Shown in pieces: positions 6,967 through 14,165 of a stretch of 14,165 nt of DNA (its first letter is position 1; the number at the start of each line of letters is the position of its first letter). The notes under the pieces were generated by a model. The model did not search any database and had not been told where the DNA came from. It saw only the letters and a list, made by a program, of their open reading frames with translations. The stretch covers positions 1 through 14,165 of the forward strand of contig JAAELZ010000275.1 of NCBI GenBank assembly GCA_024226105.1. Direction: 5' to 3'. Made by a program: the position numbers and the translations under genes. Source of the DNA: Pseudomonadota bacterium (GTDB taxonomy: Bacteria > Pseudomonadota > Gammaproteobacteria > Arenicellales > Poriferihabitantaceae).

Positions 6967-7719
6967 ATGGAATCATTGCTTCAGTCGGGTTTTGTGCAGG
7001 ATATTATTATTCTGGCCAAACCTGCTTTATTCAACCTGTACTTTGCGCTCGCCTCCATACCGCTTGGTTTTCCATTCGCGGTAGTGCTGGCGCTTGGTAA
7101 AGCCAGCCGCTTTAAAACGGTTTCCCTGCTTTCCAGGGGTTATATTTATGCCTTTCGAGGTTCTCCTTTATTCATTCAATTCTTCATGTTTTATTCAATG
7201 ATGCTGGCATTGAATAAGCCGCTCTGGAAGCCATGGGGACTTGACGACATAGTTTTGCACCCATTGTTTTTGGGGCCTTTGGTGCTGATCCTGAATACCA
7301 GTGCCTATGCTGCCGAAATATTCTATGGCGCGCTGAAAACCGTACCCAAAGGTGAGGTGGAAGCCGCGCAGGCAACGGGCATGGATCGTTGGAATGTATT
7401 TCGAAGTGTCACCTGGCCGAATATGCTACGCCTGGCCTGGCCCGCGTACACCAACGAGATGGTGTTTTTGTTTCACGCTACAACGCTGGTGTATTTCACC
7501 TTGCCGGTGATTGATGAACAAAAAGACCTGATGAATAAAGCAGGTGAATTGTTTGAGCGTGATTACAACGTATTCTTGCATTTTAGTGTCGCCGCGCTTT
7601 ATTTTCTGGGGATTTCTATACTGATTTTCTGGCTTGCAGGCCTGGTGCACCGGCGCTTGAATCAGCACTTCACCGGAGAAGTCTCAAAGTTATCCTTTAA
7701 GCCCAAATACATACGTTAG
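6967..7719 (+). CDS. Amino acid ABC transporter permease, HisM-like
   Basis: The partner permease (250 residues) of the HisQ-like subunit. It shows the HisM-type FRGSPLFIQFF segment (near residue 60), several transmembrane helices, and the EAA loop VPKGEVEAAQATGMDRWNVF (Glu132-Ala-Ala, Gly138), followed by LAWPAYTNEMVFLFHATTLV and a TLPVID segment. The tail from residue 230 is basic and probably cytoplasmic. The start lies just three bases past the previous stop with GGGG before it, so translation is coupled. This completes an ATPase, binding protein and two permeases; the order with the ATPase gene first differs from the Pseudomonas aotJQMOP order I recall. Confidence 0.92.
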   Translation: MESLLQSGFVQDIIILAKPALFNLYFALASIPLGFPFAVVLALGKASRFKTVSLLSRGYIYAFRGSPLFIQFFMFYSMMLALNKPLWKPWGLDDIVLHPLFLGPLVLILNTSAYAAEIFYGALKTVPKGEVEAAQATGMDRWNVFRSVTWPNMLRLAWPAYTNEMVFLFHATTLVYFTLPVIDEQKDLMNKAGELFERDYNVFLHFSVAALYFLGISILIFWLAGLVHRRLNQHFTGEVSKLSFKPKYIR

Positions 7720-7736
7720 ATCCCCGGAACTGGCTT

Positions 7737-7755
7737 CAGATTAATATCTGTATTT
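7737..7755 (+). terminator. Possible weak terminator after the transporter genes
   Basis: CAGAT (7737-7741), loop TTAA/TAAT, ATCTG (7746-7750), followed by the T-rich TATTTCG. A short AT-containing stem without a proper T-run, so activity is doubtful. It is the only hairpin near the permease stop. Confidence 0.25.
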
Positions 7756-7774
7756 CGTTATATTTGGTTGCTTC

Positions 7775-7803
7775 TTGACTGCAATTCGATTCTGCCTTAT
7801 TTT
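7775..7803 (+). promoter_or_regulatory. Candidate sigma-70 promoter for the hemerythrin-like gene
   Basis: TTGACT (7775-7780), a 17-base spacer, then TATTTT (7798-7803). Transcription would begin near 7810, giving a leader of about 90 bases. The leader holds a short inverted repeat, CTGTT...AACAG, around 7821-7838. It fits a separate transcript from the transporter genes. Confidence 0.4.
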
Positions 7804-7898
7804 AAAAGAGACCTCCCCTGACTGTTCCCGGAAAAACAGCAAGGGAAATGTGTCTCCAGAATTTGTGGTGGGCACGCATTAACCAAAGGAGAATATAC

Positions 7899-8357
7899 AT
7901 GATTAGCTATGAAGAACTGCACGCGCAGAACCACAAAATAACTGAACTTTCAAACCTGCTTGCGCACGTTCTAACGGAACGAACACTTTGTGATAACGGC
8001 GAATGCTGTCTTATATTCAGCAACTATATGAAAGAGGTGAATCTGCATATGGAAGCGGTAGACCGAAACCTGTACAGCGAATTACTGTTGAGTGAAGACG
8101 TTAATATTAATAATACGGCTAAGAGCTTTATGAATGGAACAGTCGAGATTCGACGTATTATGAAACAGTACGTATCCAAATGGTGTAATAAAACCGGTAA
8201 GCGTTTTGCCTTCGATAAAAATGGAAAAAACTACGAGCAGTTTCTGGAAGATTCTAAGCAGATGTTTTCGATTATCCTGGATCGAATTCAAAAAGAAACT
8301 GAGGGTCTTTATCCGTTAGTACGCCGATTGCAGGATGATCAACGCCGGGTTGCCTGA
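7899..8357 (+). CDS. Small hemerythrin-like helical protein
   Basis: A 152-residue, soluble, mostly helical protein. The N-terminal HAQNHKITELSNLL (His8, His12) and the second helix with NLHMEAVDRNLYSELL (His50, Asp55), plus a C-terminal ETEGLYPLVRRL, resemble hemerythrin/HHE-domain proteins. No histidine is found after residue 50, so the usual second-half His ligands of a di-iron hemerythrin site are missing. If it binds metal or oxygen-related ligands, it does so in an unusual way. Cys31, Cys36 and Cys37 sit close together between the first two helices. The ATG is well supported by AAAGGAGA (7885-7892); a frame extension to 7848 lacks such a site. The codons look more AT-rich than in neighbouring genes, and repeats follow directly downstream. 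A cytosolic sensor or storage role is possible but not shown. Confidence 0.62.
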   Translation: MISYEELHAQNHKITELSNLLAHVLTERTLCDNGECCLIFSNYMKEVNLHMEAVDRNLYSELLLSEDVNINNTAKSFMNGTVEIRRIMKQYVSKWCNKTGKRFAFDKNGKNYEQFLEDSKQMFSIILDRIQKETEGLYPLVRRLQDDQRRVA

Positions 8358-8373
8358 GTAGTTTGACTCCCGT

Positions 8374-8522
8374 CCTCTTTGTCAGAGGGTATCGCAAAAG
8401 GTCGATAGATTAACTTCCCCCTTGGAAAAAGGGGAATTTATAGAGGCAGTTGACATGTTGATTGTTCATTGTTTTTGTCTTGCGTTCAAATCTCCCCCAG
8501 CCCCTCTTTGTCAAAGAGGGGG
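8374..8522. repeat. Cluster of C-rich/G-rich hairpin repeats
   Basis: Three related hairpins lie in the gene-free stretch. CCTCT(8374-8378)/AGAGG(8384-8388) has a TTGTC loop. TTCCCC(8415-8420)/GGGGAA(8431-8436) is the second. A perfect 9 bp stem CCCCTCTTT(8501-8509)/AAAGAGGGG(8513-8521) is the third. The last two are in opposite orientation and bound about 110 bp. They match, from memory, a dispersed repeat type common in gammaproteobacterial intergenic regions (translating to TPSLTKRGWG in one frame). No gene is supported here. Confidence 0.55.
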
Positions 8523-8526
8523 TAAA

Positions 8527-8687
8527 GGGCACCTCTAATAATTCATGAATAAGCATCTTGAGTCCAATACATCCAATAGCTGCGTTGCTAAGCCAGTGCA
8601 ATAGAATAACTATTACAATGGGTTAGCGCCTTGCTCTTGAAAATATTGAATCTCAATCTGGCATATCCAGAATTAGTAGAGGTACCC
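8527..8687. mobile_element. MITE (161 bp) with terminal inverted repeats and TAAA target duplication
   Basis: The left end GGGCACCTCTAATAATTC (8527-8544) and the right end GAATTAGTAGAGGTACCC (8670-8687) are inverted repeats matching at 16 of 18 positions. The internal halves also pair imperfectly: CTGCGTTGCTAAGC and TGCAATAG on the left correspond to GGTTAGCGCCTTGC and CTATTACA on the right. The whole can therefore fold as one long hairpin. TAAA stands directly outside both ends (8523-8526 and 8688-8691), a 4 bp target duplication. No transposase is coded, so it is non-autonomous. The 4 bp duplication suggests an IS5-like helper, but the family is not certain. Confidence 0.82.
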
Positions 8688-8769
8688 TAAAGTCGTGCAG
8701 ACTCTCTCTACGCGTTCTTACTAAACCACCTAAGCACAATAAAAAAACCACTTATCGAGCAAACACGCC

Positions 8770-8799
8770 TTAACCCGGCAGCCATAGATTTGCTAATAT
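8770..8799 (+). promoter_or_regulatory. Weak candidate promoter for the acetoacetyl-CoA synthetase gene
   Basis: TTAACC (8770-8775), an 18-base spacer, then TAATAT (8794-8799), each 4 of 6 to consensus. Predicted start near 8806, a short leader of about 25 bases to the ATG. Bases 8692-8769, between the MITE and this site, show nothing I can name apart from an A-run. Confidence 0.27.
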
Positions 8800-8829
8800 T
8801 CCCGCTTATAAATTTTATCTACCAGGCTA

Positions 8830-10764
<1,935 letters not shown>

Positions 10765-10773
<9 letters not shown>

Positions 10774-10826
10774 GAAGCGGGACTTCAGTCCCGCCAAATA
10801 CTGTACGGGACTTCAGGGCCGTTTCC
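10765..10826. repeat. REP-like palindrome pair between convergent genes
   Basis: The first unit is the head CTGAGTTAGGAA then GCGGGACTTCAGTCCCGC (10777-10794), 29 of 30 bases identical to 3218-3247. The second unit, ACGGGACTTCAGGGCCGT (10805-10822), has a degenerate palindrome; on the - strand it reads TTAAGGAAACGG then CCCTGAAGTCCCGT, so the AAGGAA head points the other way. The head of the first unit holds the AACS stop TAG and the head of the second holds the ispB stop TAA. It may act as a 3' end stabiliser or stopper for both converging transcripts; no long T-tract is seen. Confidence 0.8.
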
Positions 10827-11867
10827 TTAAAAGGTGCGGGAAGTTGAAAAAATTGCGAGGTTTATCAGGGCGTCTTTATAGTCTGATCCAGGTAAAACTG
10901 ATATCGCTTCGATAGCGGCCTCAGACTCGGCCTGTGCTGTATCCCGTGTGTATTGTAACGCTCCTGTTTGCTGGACAATCCCCAGGATAAGATCCAGCTT
11001 ATCAATCTCGCCGTTTTCAATCGCGGACTTGATAATGCCCGACTGTTCTTTTGTTCCTCGCCGCATGGCTTCGATCAGGGGCAGGGTGGGTTTGCCTTCG
11101 GCGAGATCATCACCGGTATTTTTACCCATCTCATCACTACTGGACTGGTAGTCGAGTAAATCATCGATTAGCTGGAAGGCGTTACCAAGGTGCTTGCCAT
11201 AGTTTGCCAGTGCCTTGATCTGCTCCGGGTTTGCTTCAGCGATAATACCGCCCAGTTGTGCGGCAGACTCGAACAGGCGTGCGGTTTTGCGATAAATGGT
11301 TTCGAGGTATGTTGCTTCTGATGTTTCGGCGATGTGGGCGTTTAGAAGTTGCAGAACTTCACCTTCGGCGATCACATTGGTAGTCACCGCCATTACGTCC
11401 ATGACCGGCATGCTGCCTGCACGTACCATCATTTCAAAGGATCGTGAATACAGAAAATCACCGACCAGCACGCTTGCCTCATTTCCCCAGACATCGTTAG
11501 CGGTCGGGTTGCCTCGGCGCAGGGTAGAAGCATCCACTACGTCGTCGTGTAGCAGTGTAGCGGTATGGATAAATTCGATAACTGCGGCCAGCGTCAGATG
11601 ATGCTCTCCGTTATAGCAAAGCGCCTTTGCACTGAGCAGCAAAATCAACGGACGCAAGCGTTTCCCGCCAGACTGAATGATGTATTCGCCGAGGGTGTTT
11701 ATCAGCGCGATATCCGAGTTCATCTCCGCGCGGATAAGCTGATTTACCGCTGAGATTTCGGAATCGACCAGTCCGCTGGCGGATGCCAGCAATGCTTTCC
11801 CTTCCAGCATGGGAGGATATGTGGGGGCTGCTTGTGATGGGTTCACGGCATTGGCTGAATGTTTCAT
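10827..11867 (-). CDS. ispB: Long-chain (octaprenyl-type) polyprenyl diphosphate synthase
   Basis: Builds the isoprenoid side chain of ubiquinone/menaquinone by adding IPP units to FPP. Motifs: GGKRLRP (67-73), the first Asp-rich motif DDVVD (108-112), and the second IDDLLDY (Asp235, Asp236, Asp239) followed by GDDLAEGKPT. HTATLLHDD before the first motif, with small residues at -4/-5, is the same as I recall in E. coli IspB and fits a long product; C8 versus C9 cannot be told. From the ATG at 11867 the protein has 346 residues, about 20 more than E. coli IspB. The ATG at 11810 would give the E. coli-like length but has no ribosome site; a TTG at 11903 is also open. It follows the ybfF-like gene on the same strand after 42 bases. 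Confidence 0.94.
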   Translation of the reverse strand: MKHSANAVNPSQAAPTYPPMLEGKALLASASGLVDSEISAVNQLIRAEMNSDIALINTLGEYIIQSGGKRLRPLILLLSAKALCYNGEHHLTLAAVIEFIHTATLLHDDVVDASTLRRGNPTANDVWGNEASVLVGDFLYSRSFEMMVRAGSMPVMDVMAVTTNVIAEGEVLQLLNAHIAETSEATYLETIYRKTARLFESAAQLGGIIAEANPEQIKALANYGKHLGNAFQLIDDLLDYQSSSDEMGKNTGDDLAEGKPTLPLIEAMRRGTKEQSGIIKSAIENGEIDKLDLILGIVQQTGALQYTRDTAQAESEAAIEAISVLPGSDYKDALINLAIFSTSRTF

Positions 11868-11873
11868 CTCTGA

Positions 11874-11903
11874 ATTATACGAAATCAGCTTTTCACTGAC
11901 CAA
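11874..11903 (-). promoter_or_regulatory. Candidate promoter directly upstream of the ispB start
   Basis: On the - strand: TTGGTC (11898-11903), an 18-base spacer, then a perfect TATAAT (11874-11879). Transcription would begin about at the ATG at 11867, giving a leaderless mRNA or favouring the internal ATG at 11810. Alternatively ispB is read only from upstream and the hexamers are chance. Confidence 0.35.
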
Positions 11904-11909
11904 TTAAAA

Positions 11910-12689
11910 TCAGTAGTCGTGTGATAAAAAAGATTCGCAGCTTTTTATGAATGCTGCGGGCTGCTCGGCGTGTAACCAGTGCCCGGCATTTTCCAGTTCT
12001 ACAAATGTAGTTTGGGTGAAATGTTGCGTGATGACGGCCTTGTTGCTTATGGTGACGTAGTCGGAGTTTGCACCGTGGATAAAGAGCGCAGGTTTTTCAA
12101 ATAATTCTGTGTCAGTCAACCGGAAATCTGTAATGACGGGCATGCTCTTAAGTAAAACCTCCAGGTTAGGTCGCCAGACGTATGCACCGCTGTTTTTGTC
12201 ATAGCTCAGGTTGTGCAGCAAAAAAGCGCGAATATGTGGGTCGGGGACTGAAAGCTTTAGCGCCACATCGGCATCCGCACGATTACTAAAGGCAGGTAAA
12301 TCCAGTTCGAGCATGGGCTTGATGAGGTCGTCAAAGTCGTGCTCGTAGGCGACAGGGGCGATATCGGCGGCAATAAGGGTATCAATGTGGCGAGGCGCTT
12401 TGAGTGCGAGGCGCATTGCGGCCTTGCCTCCCATGCTATGTCCCAGCAGGCAAATACGGGTGTGATCCAGGGATTCAATAAATTCTGCTACGTCATCTGC
12501 CATGGTATCGTAATTCATGCTATCTGACCACGGGGATTGTCCGTGGTTACGCATATCCAGCGTGTATACGCTGCGTCGTTGCCCCATACGTTTGGCAATC
12601 GACTGCCAGTTAGCCGAAGAACCAAGCAGACCCGGCAGGATGATGAGGGCGTTTTCGCCTTCGCCGTTGGTTCGGGAGAAGAGATTCAT
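11910..12689 (-). CDS. ybfF: Alpha/beta-hydrolase esterase, YbfF/ABHD11-like
   Basis: A 259-residue cytosolic serine hydrolase. Visible are the oxyanion region ILPGLLGSSANW (17-28), DMRNHGQSP (45-53), the nucleophile elbow GHSMGGKAAM with Ser85, AADIAPVAY with Asp109, HGANSDYV with Asp210, and AGHWLH with His237. The DMRNHG, HSMGGK and DIAPV set is typical of the YbfF/ABHD11 group; E. coli YbfF acts on short acyl esters including acyl-CoA thioesters, but the natural substrate is unclear. Asp109 keeps the spacing from Ser85 that I recall for YbfF, so it may be the triad acid rather than Asp210. The ATG is preceded by TAAGGC as a modest ribosome site. It lies between lpdA and ispB on the same strand and is probably co-transcribed with ispB. 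Confidence 0.88.
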   Translation of the reverse strand: MNLFSRTNGEGENALIILPGLLGSSANWQSIAKRMGQRRSVYTLDMRNHGQSPWSDSMNYDTMADDVAEFIESLDHTRICLLGHSMGGKAAMRLALKAPRHIDTLIAADIAPVAYEHDFDDLIKPMLELDLPAFSNRADADVALKLSVPDPHIRAFLLHNLSYDKNSGAYVWRPNLEVLLKSMPVITDFRLTDTELFEKPALFIHGANSDYVTISNKAVITQHFTQTTFVELENAGHWLHAEQPAAFIKSCESFLSHDY

Positions 12690-12777
12690 GCCTTAGCTAT
12701 TCTGGTGAATGTGCTGCACCTGTCCCATTTTGCCTGGTAGCCTGCTATAGGCCGCAAATATAAGCTTATGACTCCAG

Positions 12778-12810
12778 GTAGAGGGGGATAAGCCGCAAGG
12801 CGCATCCAGC
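12778..12810 (+). repeat. REP element of the GTAG-headed type, E. coli-like
   Basis: GTAG (12778-12781) is followed by GGGGGATAAGCCGCAAGG and CGCATCCAGC. It folds as GGAT, an AA bulge, GCC, GCAA loop, GGC, GC bulge, ATCC. The GTAG head, GGATAAG and GCATCC blocks and the mismatched AA/GC position match the E. coli REP (GTAGGCCGGATAAGGCG...CGCATCCGGC). It lies between lpdA and the ybfF-like gene. A nearby GTAG at 12737-12740 with GCCT/AGGC arms may be a second, decayed unit. Confidence 0.62.
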
Positions 12811-12826
12811 GTGTTACTGTTTTCAC

Positions 12827-14165
12827 CTATTTCTTTTTCGGCATGTAAAGATCGGTAATCGTGCCTTCAAAGGCCTCGGCAGAAAAGCCGATGGTTTCCG
12901 ATAAGGTTGGATGCGGGTGTATGGTCAGGCCAATATCTTCTGCATCGGCATTCATTTCGATCGCCAGGGCAGCTTCAGCGATCAGGTCACCCGCGCCCGG
13001 GCCGACTATGCCACAGCCGATAATACGCTTGCTTTCGTTATCGAACAGGGATTTGGTCATACCTTCATTACGATTGAGGCTGAGTGAGCGCCCGCTGGCG
13101 GCCCAGGGAAATTTTCCGATACCGTAGTTGATATCCTGAGCTTTAGCTTCCGTTTCTGTCATGCCCACCCAGGCAATTTCCGGGTCGGTGTAGGCAACGG
13201 ACGGGATTACGCGCGCATCAAAACCACTTTTCAGCCCCGCTGCGACTTCTGCGGCAACCTTGCCCTCATGTACGGCTTTGTGGGCGAGCATGGGTTGTCC
13301 GACCAGATCGCCGATGGCGAAAATATGTGGTACGTTGGTTCTTTGCTGATCATCCACTTCGATAAAGCCACGTTCGGTTACTTGAATGCCTGCTTTATCT
13401 GCATCCAGTTTCGCGCCGTTGGGTGAACGCCCTACGGCGACCAGTACCTTATCAAAGGTTTGTGTTTCAGGTGCTTTCGCGCCTTCAAAACTAACCTTCA
13501 GGCCTGCTTTCAAAGCTTCGATACCCGTGACTTTGGTGTTAAGCCAGATATTTTCGTATTGTTTACTGATTTTTCGCTGCAGCGGGCGAACCAGATCCGG
13601 GTCGGCACCCGGGATGAGTGCTTCCATCATTTCGACAACAGAAATTTTGCAACCCAGCGCGTGGTAAACCGTGGCCATTTCCAGGCCAATAATACCGCCA
13701 CCGATCACCAGCATCGAACCCGGAACGCCCTCCATCGCCAGCGCACCGGTTGAATCTATAAGGCGCGGATCATCATCCGGAAAGCCCGGGATTTTTACCG
13801 CCTGAGAGCCCGCGGCGATGATCGCCTGCTTAAAGCTTATGCTTTGGGTGCTTGCTTCAGAACTCACCTCGATACTATGATCGGAGGTGAATCTCGCCAG
13901 GCCCTGAACGACCTTAACTTTTCGTTGTTTGGCCAGTTGCGTCAGCCCACCGGTTAATTTGCTGACAATACCCGCTTTCCATGAAAGTAGTTTTTCCGTA
14001 TCAATTTTCACTTTAGCAAAACTGACGCCAATATTTTTCGCATCCTCGGCTTCTTCAATGATTTTGGCTGCGTGTAATAGTGCCTTGGATGGAATGCAGC
14101 CCACGTTCAGACATACGCCGCCGATAATCGGGTAACGTTCGACGAGGATCGTTTTCAGACCTAAA
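12827..14165 (-). CDS. lpdA: Dihydrolipoamide dehydrogenase, E3 (N-terminus outside window)
   Basis: Flavoprotein E3 of the pyruvate and 2-oxoglutarate dehydrogenase complexes; it re-oxidises dihydrolipoyl groups with NAD+. The frame continues to the window edge, giving 445 visible residues; by comparison with E. coli LpdA (474) about 30 are missing, including the first FAD glycine motif. The visible part begins LGLKTILVERY, then the redox disulphide CLNVGC (visible residues 18 and 23), the NAD site GGGIIGLEMA, the FAD contact AIGDLVGQPMLAHKA, FPWAASGRS, and the dimer-interface catalytic HPHPTLSE near the C-terminus. It closely follows the E. coli sequence I recall, ending in TDLYMPKKK. The GTG at 14104 within VGC is internal and not a start. 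The aceEF genes would be expected upstream, outside the window. Confidence 0.97.
   Translation of the reverse strand, partial: LGLKTILVERYPIIGGVCLNVGCIPSKALLHAAKIIEEAEDAKNIGVSFAKVKIDTEKLLSWKAGIVSKLTGGLTQLAKQRKVKVVQGLARFTSDHSIEVSSEASTQSISFKQAIIAAGSQAVKIPGFPDDDPRLIDSTGALAMEGVPGSMLVIGGGIIGLEMATVYHALGCKISVVEMMEALIPGADPDLVRPLQRKISKQYENIWLNTKVTGIEALKAGLKVSFEGAKAPETQTFDKVLVAVGRSPNGAKLDADKAGIQVTERGFIEVDDQQRTNVPHIFAIGDLVGQPMLAHKAVHEGKVAAEVAAGLKSGFDARVIPSVAYTDPEIAWVGMTETEAKAQDINYGIGKFPWAASGRSLSLNRNEGMTKSLFDNESKRIIGCGIVGPGAGDLIAEAALAIEMNADAEDIGLTIHPHPTLSETIGFSAEAFEGTITDLYMPKKK

Noticed and set aside
8410..8601. 63-codon frame on the - strand containing TPSLTKRGWG
   Set aside because: It is a translation of the hairpin repeats and the MITE end; this peptide type is a usual artefact of such repeats.
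11868..11903. TTG at 11903 as the ispB start
   Set aside because: No ribosome site, makes the protein even longer than the family, and overlaps the candidate promoter.
14102..14104. GTG start for lpdA at 14104
   Set aside because: It is the valine inside the conserved CLNVGC redox motif; the frame continues upstream to the window edge.

Overview
The window looks like a chromosomal stretch from a gammaproteobacterium with roughly balanced base composition. The closest matches I can recall for LpdA, IspB, YbfF, Acs and the HisPQM/ArgT-type transporter are enterobacterial and pseudomonad proteins. The intergenic spaces carry REP-like palindromes and a small transposon remnant (MITE), as is common in that class. 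I found no rRNA, tRNA, CRISPR array, phage, defence locus or intact insertion sequence. Genus cannot be set from the sequence alone.

Left part, all on the + strand: the 3' part of purK overlaps purE (purine synthesis). Next come acs (acetyl-CoA synthetase), a DUF455 ferritin-like protein, and a four-gene uptake system for a polar, probably basic, amino acid: ATPase, binding protein, and two permeases. A strong terminator and a repeat-filled gap of about 220 bp separate the binding protein from the permeases. A small hemerythrin-like protein follows. Then comes a 470 bp gene-free stretch (8358-8829) filled with hairpin repeats and a 161 bp MITE with a 4 bp target duplication, and then acetoacetyl-CoA synthetase.

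Right part, on the - strand and convergent with the left: lpdA (N-terminus beyond the window end), ybfF-like esterase, and ispB-like long-chain polyprenyl diphosphate synthase. ybfF and ispB are probably co-transcribed.

The genes are mostly core metabolism. Acs and AACS feed acetate and acetoacetate into acyl-CoA pools, LpdA serves the 2-oxoacid dehydrogenases, IspB makes the quinone side chain, and PurK/PurE make CAIR. No new multi-gene system is evident.

The most unusual signals are in the repeats. One palindromic family (core GCGGGACTTCAGTCCCGC) sits so tightly against gene ends that it appears to supply the stop codons of acs, AACS and ispB. A second REP-like element (GTAG head) resembles the E. 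coli type. Other points worth a look are a hemerythrin-like protein lacking the second-half histidine ligands, and a DUF455 protein with a full set of candidate di-metal ligands.
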